This document shows positions 13,494-26,300 of a stretch of 64,000 nt of DNA, piece by piece. The DNA lies in NCBI GenBank assembly GCA_009192285.1, contig CM018604.1:5179746-5243745 (forward strand), in the 5' to 3' direction. This DNA comes from Morchella semilibera (taxonomy: Eukaryota; Ascomycota; Pezizomycetes; Pezizales; Morchellaceae). A model generated the notes under the pieces. The model was given only the letters and a program-made list of their open reading frames with translations, was not told where the DNA came from and searched no databases. The translations under genes were made by a program, and so were the position numbers. How positions within the stretch are numbered: the stretch's first letter is position 1; each line of letters begins with the position of its first letter.

Positions 13494-16400
13494 AGTGTTA
13501 GTCCGAGAGAGCCCATCCGGCAAACAAAGCGATTGGCAAGTTTAGTTCCTTCAAACGAATGTATAGATCAGGTTGGCAGGTTGGATGGTTTGAAAGGTGC
13601 GAAATTCCTCTAGACTGTGTGTGGGCGGGCAACCAGATGATTTAAATTATTAACCCTCCATCAATTACACCTTAGACATGCGTAGCTGTATGTATGTGCA
13701 TGTATGTACCACTGATGTAAGTGAGTGATCCACCTCTCCCCCCCCCCCCCCTCCCATCATCCTTCGCACACGCAAGGCCGGGTGTTTTTAATTGGATCAA
13801 GGGTACCACTTCTTCTGAGCCATGGACTGCAGTGGAGGGGGAGGGTAGCCCTGGGCCCTGGCCCGTCTGCGGCGGCGTGTCGAGTCCACCGGCTGAGCCC
13901 CCCTCCCCATAATAAGCCTCTCTACAACCGGACCCGATCACCGCAAAGAAAACCTTCAGAGTTGAGGAAAGCGAGAGCGGTGAAACTTTACGCTTTACCA
14001 CGCGAATACTTACTCCCGAGGTGCTATCCGGGTGTTTCCTTTTTTGTGTAGTAGTTTTAGCATTAGTTTGCTACATTTACCTACTTTTACTACAATATAC
14101 TTACGAAGTGGCCTCAAGAAAAGTACCAGAAAAAGCAACTGTAATGTCATAATATTATGCAAGAAGGAAACGGCACCAATGATAACCATTGACAGGGGAA
14201 ACAAAGAAGAACTGCCGTTGATTGCTGAGCAGGTCACCGAACGAGTCAGCTAGGTTCAGTCATCGGGTCCCCTCCTTCTCTTCTTCTCGGCGAGGCTGCA
14301 AAAATTAAGTGTGGTTGACCACTCCATAAGACGATATCCATTATGCGGGGGGCTTGGATACGGAAAGAAATATTAGATGTGATACCGACATAGATTCCTA
14401 GCAAGACGGGCGGCTAAAGATCTTCTTACGTTTCGAACCTGCGTGCCTTTGCATCGGAGCCTCAACGTTAAAATAACAATCGCCAGGTACGGTGCAGTTG
14501 GGCGTAGCTACCTCACAGGCAGGCTAGCAAAATATCGATATCTTTCCTTCAAACTTCGTTATGCCTTTTTTCCCCCGCATCAAGAAGAGAACATGATCCT
14601 AGCACCCACGTTCGTGCCTAGATACCTACATGTACAACCGCTCCTTTACCAGCAGCTCAAGCCATGGGACCTCCATATCCGCAGCGGCAAATATCTACAT
14701 ATCTACCTTCATCAGGAATTCGCTTTAACGTCAAGTGGATCTTCGTCCGTGGGCGGCCCAATTTTTTCTTTAGCGAAATTGCGACTTTGAACTGTGCCTG
14801 CCCAGGACCAGGCCACGGCAAAGATATGGATCACGAGTGATCAATTACCTTTCCACAAGGCAAGCCTTACCAGGAAGACCTCGGCGTGATCGGCCTTCCC
14901 CTCTACAGCAAATACCTGTGCGTCTAACCGGATACAAAACCTCTTCAACAACTTAGTTACCAGCACCGTAGGTATTCGCGTCGACGGGAGGGATCGGTTG
15001 TGCTCCCACGGATTTCTGAATCCTCAGAACTACTCTTAGCGCATTCCAACTGCTTGGAACGATTGAGTCTCCTTCCACACTGGGTGAAATTTGCAACAAT
15101 CTGGAAAAAATCACCAGAAACACGGCTGACAGGATAATTGCATCTTCTTCTGATTTTGTCGTGCCTACGCAACCGTCTATCGAGACACCTACATGAGCCT
15201 GACATCAATCATATTAGCAATTGCAACGTACCGAAAATAAAGATGGCTAGATACGGATGCTACTAATATCCTGAACGACCCAGCTCCTCCTCAAGCCAGA
15301 AGCAGGCAAATAACGGCCCACACTATGCGAACACCGTTTGTGCAGTACATAGATTACCCTCACTGAAGATCAGGGGCTCGATAAGATCTAAGCCATGCTC
15401 ATGGCAGACCATGATGAGCACGAGCTGCTGCTCTTGCACAATTATCAAATCACTCAATATTCTACAAGCTTATAGCCTAGGCGAGAAGTACGTGCAGTGA
15501 CATCAAGGGGGGGCGGTTCCAAATTTAACTAATTATACGCAAAGGTATTTTGGTTTTATGGTTTGTAGCGGATGAACCTCACCATCCCTGCAGGGCCGGC
15601 TGTTGACTATGGCAACCTCTAGCATGGTGATCCTGGTGGGCCATTACCCCAACGAGCTTGCAGTTGCCTGAAGAAAACAGAACGAGACGTTTGGCGTCTC
15701 CCCGCTATGCTACGAAGCGAAAATTGAAGGATACTACTTCTGGCATTATCGTAGATAAACCCACGGCGGTTTAGATAATTGAGTTGGGTATTCACACCTA
15801 TCCATTGGTAGGCCTGTTGGACAACTATTTTAGGAACGAGTGGGGCAGAGAAGTTGCGTAGAATTCCCCTCTTGACTTACTATTTGCATACGGTGCAGCA
15901 ATAAGTGTGTGGGGCTGGGTACGGACTATAATGAGATCATTAGAATCTCTATTATATCTCATCGTTTTGATATTGGTTCCAGAGGAACGGTTAGGCAATG
16001 CCAAATGGAAGCTCTACAGTGGGCCATAGCAAAACCATAGTATGTAGAAGTAAAAAAAGTAAGAAAAAGTAAAAATGAAAGACATGTGCGTTAAGTGTTC
16101 TTACTAGGTGGTGTAGTCACGGGGTGAAACAGGTTGAATCTTAAAAAAAAATCGTTAATATTAAAGATTTCATATGTCCACGATAGCTTTGTTATATATT
16201 TGTTTGGGCCCTTGACGGGCCGAAATCCGCCGGAGGTTATTCTAGAGGCGCAAGCGTTTACCTGGAACTCATAGAAAGACTGTCGGTTTGAGGATATTCT
16301 TTGCGGGAGAAAAGCTTGTCCACCAGCAAATAAATTGCGTACAAGTTAAATGATAACGATATAAAAAATACACAAAGAGTCAGATAAGTATGCCCCCAAA

Positions 16401-16684
16401 AGTTCGGATCAGTGTTGTCAAAGGAAATTAGGAAAACAGTCAAGTTCATGGAATTCAGCTTATCACGTGATCTAAGCGATGACATTGAATTGAACGACAA
16501 GCCTTGCGGCAGCTCTTTTTGTGTGATACCAGAAACTGTACTCGTAACCACCTCATCTACCCACCACAATCAGCTCCTCCACCGGCATCTACGCCAACAC
16601 CATCATCCCCGTTTCCTCATCGTTGAATATTATCTTTCAGCTTCAGGTTTTATATTTACGTACCGTGCTTCGTCTTAATCCGCG
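13494..16684. other. Intergenic, 3.2 kb between two divergent genes
   Basis: The flanking genes diverge, so both promoters lie here. A C-rich run sits near 13739-13753. One TACATGTA lies at 14627. The span 14250-16250 has no open frame with family features. An antisense frame at 16258-16569 encodes one probable membrane helix but lacks a good ATG and was not called. Confidence 0.4.
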
Positions 16685-19374
16685 ATGGCACAGACCTCGT
16701 AACTATCCCCCCCTCATTTTGGTAGCTTGTGCAGCAGAAGTTTGTCAAATGAGTTTTACCCACTGACTCTCCCCGCTATAGGACCAGTATCAACGTCAAC
16801 GACCCTGGGCTAATCACATTAGTCAATAAGTTGCAAGATGTATTTGCAACTGTAGGAGTATGTAGTTCTTCGCTCCCGCCCCTATCCACTATCTTCAGAT
16901 GTATGGGCACTTGTAACTACATGTAGGGTTGACTTGGCAATGTCATAGGTCCAAAATCCCATCGATCTACCTCAGATCGTAGTTGTAGGCTCTCAGTCGA
17001 GTGGCAAGAGTTCAGTGCTAGAAAATATCGTCGGGAGAGACTTGTAGGCTGCCGATTTACCCTCTATAAAATAACGCCCGAATTTCATACTAATATATTG
17101 AAATTCTTAGCCTTCCTCGAGGTACTGGTATTGTCACGAGAAGGCCATTGGTGAGTAGTATATGTGTTTTTATTCAGAAGAACTATATCTAACCATGTGG
17201 TAGGTATTGCAACTTATCAACCGCCCTGGTACTACAAACAGAATAAATGGCGCAAATAAGGAGGAGGATGAGATGAAGCAATCAGATGTTGGGGCAAACC
17301 TCGACGAATGGGGCGAGTTCCTTCATATCCCAGGTCAAAAGTTCTTCGACTTCAATAAGATCCGAGACGAGATCGTGCGGGAAACCGATGCGAAAACAGG
17401 AAAAAATCAGGGAATCTCACCCCAGCCCATCGGTCTCCGGATCTATTCACCGAATGTCTTAACTTTGACCCTGGTCGACCTTCCTGGATTGACTAAGGTG
17501 CCTGTCGGTGATCAGCCGAAAGATATTGAGAGACAGATCAAGGATATGGTTCTCAAGCAGATTTCTAAAACAAACTCAATCATCTTGGCGGTCACTGCTG
17601 GTAACACCGACTTGGCAAACTCCGACGGTCTTAAGCTTGCAAGAGAGGTTGATCCCGAAGGTCAGCGAACTATCGGTGTCCTTACCAAAATTGATTTGAT
17701 GGACGAGGGTACCAACGTTGTTGATATTCTTGCTGGAAGGGTTATTCCTTTGCGGTTGGGATATGTACCAGTTGTCAACCGTGGTCAGCGTGATATTGAG
17801 AACAGAAAACTCATTTCCTCGGCCTTGGAACATGAAAAGGCGTTCTTTGAGAACCATAGCGCGTATAGGAACAAGCATGCCTACTGCGGAACACCTTTTC
17901 TTGCTAGGAAGCTTAATATGGTATGGAGTATGGCCCTTAAATACTTTACAAGTGCCATGACTAACAAAACTCGAACCTTTAGATTTTGATGATGCACATC
18001 AAGCAGACTCTTCCAGATATCAAATCTCGCATTTCATCCTCTCTCTCGAAATATTCAGCTGAGCTCGCAACACTTGGAGATTCACTCCTTGGCAACAGCG
18101 CTAACATCATTCTTAACATCATCACGGAGTTTTGTAATGAATATCGGACTGTGCTTGACGGCAACAACCAGGAGCTCTCTAGCATTGAGCTTTCTGGCGG
18201 TGCACGTATTAGTTTCGTTTTCCATGAGTTGTACGCAAATGGTGTAAAGGCTGTAGATCCGTTCGACCAGGTCAAGGATATCGACATAAGAACCATTCTT
18301 TACAACTCATCTGGATCTTCTCCAGCATTATTTGTGGGAACTACTGCCTTCGAACTTATTGTAAAACAGCAGATCAAACGGCTAGAGGACCCTAGCTTGA
18401 AGTGTGTTAGCCTGGTCTACGACGAGTTGGTCAGAATATTGACGCAACTTCTTCAGAAGCAGGTTTGTGCATCCTAGTTCCAATTATAACGCGATAATGC
18501 TCACTGGGTTCGTAAACACAGCTTTTCCGGAGATACCCGGGCCTAAAGGAGAAATTCCACCAGGTCGTTATCGCGTTTTTCAAGAAAGCGATGGGTCCAA
18601 CCAATAAACTAGTCCAGGATATGGTTTCTATGGAGTCTTGCTATATCAACACTGGGCATCCCGACTTTCTCAACGGACACAGGGTAAATTACCATATCAG
18701 CTTATTACAAGAATAAGTAGTATAACTAATGGGTGTTTTAAGGCGATGGCTATTGTAAACGAGAAACATAACTCCTCCAAACCCGTACAAGTTGATCCAA
18801 AGACCGGTAAACCTCTCCCAGGGGGCGGCAGGGATTCGCCAAATCCACAAAGCCTGGACTCTGGTCCTGATAATGGCGGTTTCTTTGGCAGTTTCTTTGC
18901 AAGCAAGAACAAAAAGAAGATGGCCGCAATGGAGGCTCCACCGCCTACATTGAAGGCATCCGGGACTTTGTCTGAAAGAGAGAGTATTGAGGTTGAGGTT
19001 ATTAGTAAGTTCTTCTGACTCGCCGAAAGCATTCGAAATTGAAACTAATACATGGACAGAGCTTTTGATCAACTCATACTACAACATTGTTAGAAGGACT
19101 ATGATTGATATGGTGCCCAAAGCTATTATGCTGAATCTAGTCCAGTATGTTACAATCCACCCATCTTCTAAAAAAATCCCCAGCTTTAACATTTCTTTTG
19201 AACAGGTTGACGAAAGATGAAATGCAACGTGAGCTTTTGGAAAACCTTTACAAGTCTGATGAACTAGACAACTTGCTTAAGGAGAGCGATTACACCATTC
19301 GGAGAAGGAAGGAGTGTCAACAGATGGTCGAGTCGCTAACCAGAGCATCTGAGATCGTGAACACTGTTAGTTAA
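16685..19374 (+). CDS. VPS1: Dynamin-like GTPase Vps1
   Basis: This is a large GTPase that drives membrane fission in vacuolar protein sorting, endosome recycling and peroxisome division. Ten exons are predicted: 16685-16698, 16782-16857, 16949-17043, 17111-17150, 17204-17920, 17983-18462, 18522-18683, 18743-19004, 19060-19144 and 19206-19374. They give 699 residues; yeast Vps1 has 704. Exon 1 is only 14 nt (MAQT plus two bases). The GTPase domain shows G1 GSQSSGKSS (residues ~44-52), the G2 threonine in [11 protein letters not shown]3 DLPG and G4 TKID. The stalk follows ([20 protein letters not shown]), then a variable insert rich in Gly, Ser and Lys (residues ~530-590), then the GTPase effector domain ([23 protein letters not shown]). 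There is no PH domain, as expected for Vps1. The start [20 protein letters not shown] fits Vps1 better than Dnm1. Confidence 0.96.
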
Positions 19375-22300
19375 ATTCTGCGAGGGTGGCAGGGGGTAGG
19401 TACTTTGTGTCTGTATGTGGAAGCTGGCGATGTTTTATCTATGGAATTGTGATGTGTCGATGAATTGATAATGATTAGGGCTTTGTCTAGGTGGAGTCAG
19501 GGGTTTTTTTTGTTCTTTCACTTTGCCCAAAGATTGTAGACCGTGGAGCTTTACTCATCTGCTCGCTTCTTTTCATCTTGCGTAATATATGAAAAGAATC
19601 CCTAATGATGATACCTGTTTTTCTTACTCTCGTTGATCTATTTGATTTATATTTTTACACTACTATTATTATTGTTCTCATTTTATGCCATACAAGTAAG
19701 CTGCGTGTGTGCTCGCATGTTTAGTCGCCATATCCGCTTTCTTGTTCTTATATCAGTCTACAGCGGGCTACCGTATTTGTACGATGGGTGTTTGTGTTTC
19801 CGTAACGTGGTAGACTTTTGAACGTGTGATGCAGTATACGAATAATCAAATCTATATTAGACTCAGACCTACCGGCGTGAGAAGTACAATTTACCCTGTA
19901 AATAAAAACGCACAGCACAAATTCCTCTGCTCGTAGCCGAGCAAGCAGATCCAGATCGCCTGCGAGTGATCCCTGGTGACCCCGAATACGATATTCTCTA
20001 CCGAGCTTTGTTTCCCTACAACGGCCACGTCGAGACGTGCATATATTTTCTCCATATGGCTTGACTCACGGCTTGTGACTGTATGTAGCAATACTCCAGC
20101 GTCAGTCGCCGGTGTTGATCTCGGGGTCTTGGTGATGTCTCGGGGCCGATCCTTCCCTAGCGGAAGCGGGGGGAGGGGAGAAAAGATTGATTTGAGACTC
20201 ATAGCTCTTGGCCCCGTGGTTGGTTTTAGCATCCTGCACTTTTTTAGGTTAAATTCCTATGCTTGCTTACTTACAGCTGCCGTCAGAAGATTAAGCCTGC
20301 CGATCATCAGAAGGTACACATAGTTGCCACCCTAATGCTGCAATGTCTGGCTGCTATGCTTAGAACCCAGGAACACGACAGCAAAGTCTCCCTGGATCTG
20401 CTATAGAGAGTTCATCGCATTATATTCCACAATAAGGCTGTAATTGAGGGTTCACAGATCAAATGCAGAGGTACCGTTAGGCTAGGAGCATCGTCCGATC
20501 TCCAATAAAAGAAAAACGGTGCAGGATGGTCCACAGAATCCGTGACCTAACCTATCATTCCCCAATTCTCAGCAAAGAGTAAGATTTCTCACTCAAGCGC
20601 AAGGATGCAGGCAGACCTCAGCTGTCTTGTGTCCCAGCCTCCCGGCCATTGGCTCGCCCCTCTATTGTAACACAAGGATGCAGACTAACCCCACAACCTT
20701 AAGATGCATGCCCGTGAGATGGAGGTACATAAGGTAGAGGGTGAGCTTGCGTTGCTCTCCATCCCTGTACTATGGTAGGTTCTTTATTGCACTTTGAGGT
20801 AGGTTGATGCATGTGACACACATAAAGGTCCCTCCCCTCCCCCCCCACGCGCCTTGAGCTTAAGGGTCCAAGATGGAATGACAATAGGTAGAAGACATTT
20901 CTTCTAATCATCTTCTGGAAATGATTGCTATTGCATGATTTTACCCATGATGTAGGGAAATCGGGTAGTAGGTTTCTTATATTCTTTCGACCGGGCATCA
21001 GCACACCCGGGCTTACACCGCCGCCCCGAACCATGCCGCCCATGGTGGGCAATAAGTCGTACCCATATAATAACCTTAATTGATATCCCCTCCCACTCAA
21101 TCGCTCTCTCCCCCTCCCTCCCTCTCTCTCTCTCTCCATTCCATGGCCGCTTGACTATTGGTCTCCCCGCCCGGAACGCTATAGTCTTTTCTTTGCAGCT
21201 GCGCCTCAATCACAGCCAGCCAGCCGGTGGGATTAATCCTGTCTAGAGGGACAGCGTAGTTCCTTCCGTTTTCTTTTTTTTGTTGTTGCTGCTGCTGTTG
21301 CCGTTTTCCAAAAATAGCCAAAGCTTCTCGTATTGAGCGTGGGCCGTTTCCAACGGCCCACCACCCCCGTTTTCCTTTTTCCTTGCTTGCTGCTGCTGCT
21401 GCTGCAGCGATGGATGGGTATTCCCGTTTGTTTGCGTAATTATGCTTTTTCGTTCGCGGTTCTGAGAATTTGTTGGCCCGGGGGGGGGGGGGGGAGGTTA
21501 CGAGAATGAAGGAGCATTGAAGTTACTCCGGCCCCCTCCCCCTCCCCCTCCCCTTCCCCTCCGTATTAAGCCAGCATATCTTGGCGCATAGACGATCACT
21601 CGATATGGCGTCCAACGGGCTTCGCGGGGGGGCGGGGGGGGACATGCATCTACACTTGTAGATGACTATTACAGAGCTAGGTTTGCCTACCTATCAAAAA
21701 AGGTTGTGAGGATCCCCAATAACTCGGAGCCGGAGGGGTTTACCACGTCTGTTTCCATATACGTGGGCCGTCTCTTGCACCCCGTATTGCAATTATGAGA
21801 CCAGTCAGTCTCTTTCTACACCTATCTAGGCGGATCGGGGACCAGATAGGTTGGATATGAAAGAACCGGCTTATCTGTATCGGTCATTGTCCGCGCACCG
21901 TATCGACAGAAGGGGCCTACCTGGCTAGCTGATTGGGATAGCCTCCGAGGGAGGCAGCACCAAAGAGTGCTTTTAGGATTGGATGGAAACGTATTGGGAT
22001 GTAGGCAATCTTCGCTATAGGTCGATCGAGACGAACTATGTTCGTGTACCACCACCCCGGCCGGGGCCCTGCAAGTTCGAATCTGTTTATCGATTTAAAC
22101 ATATGAGTCCTCGCACCTGCATGCATTCTATTTCTGATGTAGGTATATACACGTAGGGAAGTATGTCTTCTCACCACTGGACCCTGACAGGTCCTCCCAG
22201 TGCCCATCGTGTACGTACTCTATTAACAACTCTTCCCCTCTGGGCAACTGGTCGCATGCTCGAATTCCCGGGAGCTAATATTCGAGAACCCCTAACCCTG

Positions 22301-22943
22301 CCAAGGTCAGCCAGTACTACTGATTGATTGATTGATAAGATTAGTACTGCTACATGTAGTCCCTAACTATCTTTATTTCCCATAGCTGCTAAAGGATTAC
22401 AGTGGCTTGACTATAGACGGGATGATTTCCCTCAGCGGCCCTAGAGCGGGGCCTAATCCAGTACAGCGGGGGGGAATGTATTAAACATAGACTAAGAACA
22501 CCCCACCATGTATCATTCCCCCTAAGCAACCAAAGACTCCCAGGCCTGTGGAGCTTTCTCCCCACGAACTGCTGCGGCGGGGCTGGTGGATATGCAGAGA
22601 CGCATTTAAATCACAGCCGGTCACTCGACCACTTACCTGGTCGCTAGCCACATGTAGCTAGCGCACCCAACGTCACATCCATCTTCAACCCAAAAGCGAA
22701 ATGGCGATGCCCTACAAAGCATACATGATGACCTGCATCTTTCCCGAGCTGAAGCTCCGGTTAGCTACCTCCCAATACCAGCCAAACGGCGCATGCACGT
22801 GATGGAAGGAAGAAAGAAAGGAAGAAAGAAAGGAGTATCCAAGTCCGCCAACACCCGCCCGGCAGCTCACATATAAGAACAATGGATACAACCCCTAGTG
22901 TCTTTTCACCATACGCATCCTACCCCCGCATCATCAACCAAAC
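19375..22943. other. Intergenic, 3.6 kb
   Basis: No supported gene. Simple repeats include TC-rich runs near 21085-21140, CTG/GCT triplets near 21289-21299 and 21387-21406, a G run near 21480-21495, CCCCCT-type runs near 21535-21560, and a GAAA/GAAG run near 22806-22833. One TACATGTA lies at 22351. A TATA-like stretch (CACATATAAG) at about 22869-22878 precedes the small gene at 22944. Confidence 0.45.
22869..22878 (+). promoter_or_regulatory. TATA-like element before the 92-aa gene
   Basis: The motif CACATATAAG lies about 65-75 bases upstream of the ATG at 22944. It is followed by a CA-rich leader and an AAAC-ATG start context. This fits a fungal core promoter, but the call is by eye and has no transcript support. 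Confidence 0.35.
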
Positions 22944-23222
22944 ATGTCTTCACCAGCGCACATGCAATCCGCATCCCAAACTGCTACTACCACCACCACT
23001 AGTACTACCAGCAACAAAAACAGCACCGAGTACATCCCAGTCGAAGCCCGATGGGAGCACAACCTCATTGCCCTCGAAGCCGAGGAGAGAGAGAGGTCGA
23101 GGGCGGCCTTGGCGCATGCGCAGCTGGGCCCGAGCCTGCGTGACATTGAGATGGCGAAGCTTAGGGTTCTGAGTGGCGATGGGAGGGTTCGATTCTTCGG
23201 GGGGTATAGGGAGCTTTCATGA
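22944..23222 (+). CDS. Hypothetical small protein, 92 aa
   Basis: A single open frame of 92 residues starts at an ATG in a good context (CCAAACATG) and is preceded by a TATA-like motif. The first ~30 residues are Ser/Thr-rich (SASQTATTTTTSTTSN). The rest is a charged segment that would form a helix (HNLIALEAEERERSRAALAHAQ) followed by SLRDIEMAKLRVLSGDGRVRFFGGY. The charged, non-repetitive C-terminal two thirds look like real protein, not translated spacer. No signal peptide or membrane segment is seen, and I do not recognise the family. It ends 120 bases from the 3' end of the convergent ligase gene. Confidence 0.55.
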   Translation: MSSPAHMQSASQTATTTTTSTTSNKNSTEYIPVEARWEHNLIALEAEERERSRAALAHAQLGPSLRDIEMAKLRVLSGDGRVRFFGGYRELS

Positions 23223-23341
23223 TATGTAGGGATAAATAGCAAGTGTAGCTGTCGGTTATCGACCTGTCGGTGATGGACCGGGGATGGATTACTACGTACA
23301 TGTAGTAATAGTTACAAGACAAGCACCTGGGTATATATATA

Positions 23342-26300
23342 TTATCTACTACCGAAAAGAAGAAAAATACATGTAGTTTGCGAAAGCCCGGGTGGTATCA
23401 AACCGCCAACACAACACTTCTCCCCCATTCCCCTAAAAATAATTACAAAAAAAAAAATCTCAAACCACACTCCAAACATGAAACAGACTCCAATCCACCT
23501 CCCACCTTCCCTCCGGCTGCGTCTTCCCGCCACCCTCCAATCATACACCTCAAACCCCACACCCTCACCGCCCTCCACCGCCGCCTTCAGCCCCCGTAGC
23601 GTCCTCTTCGTCAGGCTCGTCTTATTCGGCTCCACCAGCACCACACACCTCCTGCTCGCCGGCACCAGGGAGCATACGTCCGCCGCGTCAGTAGGGAGCG
23701 CATGCACCGCCGCAGGCCCATGCGCAGCGACTTTGACCAGCAGCTCAGAGAACTTCATGAGGTAGCACGGCACCAGGACCGTTGCATTGAGCAGCGGGGA
23801 TATCCGCGAGTGCCCATTCTTGAGGGGTTCTTCACCAGTACCCTCTGGGGACGTGGTGGTGGTGGTGGCACAGCTGGGGATTGGAGGCAGGAGGGTGTGG
23901 GAGCGGCGGGGGCGTTGGGAATTCTGTAGTTCGTGCATGAGCTGCTGCTCGATTAGTTGGTTAGCCGTGCTCTCTGGAGCCGCTATCTTTGACTGCTGCT
24001 GTTTTTCTGCGTCCTCTGCTGCGGGTAAATTTTTGATATTTCTAAGCAGATCAGTCCCATTATTAGAGTCCTCTAGCACTGCCAGACCCTCTTCTGTTGT
24101 ACATATATCTATAGGCAATTTGTCATTACCGCCCAACGATGACGAAGACCGCCTTCTTCTTCCCGCGGCGGTGCCCTCATTCACCTGCGGTGAAATCTCG
24201 CGGAGCACAGCTGGCGGCGACGTCTTTTTTCTTGCTGCTAGTTTAGGTTTATGCTTTTCCCTCAGCTTGTGGGCCTCCGCATTTTCTGCACACTGATGAT
24301 CAGCAGTCTCTAGAATCCTGCACTCTTGATCATTACCCTCTGACGGGGCTTCCCCGGGTTTATTATTATCATTACCCCTAGGCGCCTGAATTGCTGCTGT
24401 AGTAGTAAAAGTAGTAGTTACTGCTACACTCGCGCCTAGGTCAGCAGTCCCTAAATTCTTGAATTTGTGATCATTACCCTCTACGAGCAGGGGCGACGGG
24501 GCGGGCTCCCCGGCCTTCCTCCCTAACCCTTGCCCAGCCACATCCGTCTCTCCCGCCTCTTCAAGCCTCCGCCTTTTCCTCTCCGGAGCCCCCTCCACCG
24601 TCACCGCCCTCCTCAACGCCGCCACCTCCACCCCCACCCCCTTCTCCGCCGCCGACAACGCCCTCTTCACGCCCCCGCCTCTATCCTCCCCCTCCAAAAG
24701 TCTCAGCACCCACCGCCGCTCCTCCTCCGCCTCCTCGCGCTCCTCGCAGCTCAGTCCTCCCGCGGCGTGCGCCGCGTCCTGCATCTCGTCCAGCGTCAGG
24801 GCGTCGAGGTAGTGGCGGTCAAAGTGGACCTTACACACGCGCGGGTGACGGAGGACATAGTATTGTGTCGTTGTGTGTTTCTCGAAACCGCCGCCGGTGA
24901 GTTCGAAGACGAGGGGGGCGGGGAATAGGTGTGTGGGTGCGGGGAGGGAGGGGAGGGGGTCGAGCGTGAAGGGGGGGTTGGGAGCTGTGGGCTGTGCTGG
25001 TTGTTAGTGGGTGTGATTTATAGAGAGAGGGGGGTGGGCGGTGATGGTCAATGATATATATGCGGGTAAGATCAAATACATGTATATATGTGCATGTAGT
25101 TTAGGTTTAGGGTCAATGATAAATATCCCTCCATTACAGAAAGGCCCAAACACACATGGCAAATAATCAAGAATGAAATTAAAGATTTAGTATTATTATA
25201 ATGATAATACGAATCAATGAATGGCAAAATCACGACGAGTCTACTACGGAAATAAAGAGGAGAAGAGGAGGGGGATCTACTCACATCATATGGCACGGTA
25301 CTAAACGGTGCCAGCCGGTTTATCTCCTCAAGGTCATGCTTCGGCAAGCCGTAGCACACCTCAAACACCAGCTTAAACCTCGGCTTCGCGCCGGACTTCT
25401 GCACCTCCTCCTTATTCATCAAACAGCCCACATAAAAGACCGTCAGCGCCTTTGCGCCCACTACTCTTCCGTCAGCCCCTAAAATAAAGGAAAGAACCAA
25501 GGAAAACTCACCCCCAAACCTCCACCCCCTCTGCGCCTTCTCCCCCGCCCCCACAACCGCGAAATCCCCCGTATCCCCACACCCAACCATATAATCCTTC
25601 TTGAGCTTCACCCACGCCTCGCTTCCCCCGAAATGTCCATAACTCCTCCCATTCCTGTCTCCCCCGCCCGATGGCACATAGACGCCCTCCCACGGCTTCA
25701 GTACAAACCCCTCCCATCGCTTCACAACGCCCCTCGCAAACGCCCCTCGCAGCGTCTCGAGCGCGCCGCTGGCGCCAAAGTCGATGATCGTGCGCTCGGC
25801 GATCTCCAGTTTCCCGGGGACGGGGCGCGGGAGTAGGCGCGCGAGGTGCGAAAGACGGATGTGGTAGGGCTGATACAAGAGGGAGGTTCCGTCGAGGAGC
25901 AGGGCGTCGAAGAGGACAATCATGAGCTGAGAGTTTGGGGCGCGCGGGGGAGCGAGGATGTGGGTACCAGCGCGGTGGACGTGGGAACGGATGTGGTGGA
26001 AGGGGAGGATTGTGTGCGTGCTGGTGCTGTAGGCAAGGAGCTCGCCTTCGAGGATTGCGGTTGTGAAGGGGCGAGTGGTGGTGGCGAGGTTGAGGGCCGT
26101 GAGGATCGTGCTGTGGGTGGTGTGGTTAGGTTAGTGCGAGTGAGAGTGGGTGATGGGTGGGGGGCGGGGGAGGTACTCGTGCACAAGAATGCGGTCGTCG
26201 GTGGAGTTGCGGCCACTCTTTGAGAACAATGTCAGCCATGTGGTAGGGTCGGGGCGTGTCGTGTCAATGTGGATCTGAATATACTCCCCGTCGTACTTGC

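Noticed and set aside
25846-26223. Plus-strand frames across the GC-rich ligase gene
   Set aside because: They are shadows of the coding strand; the minus strand has all ligase motifs.
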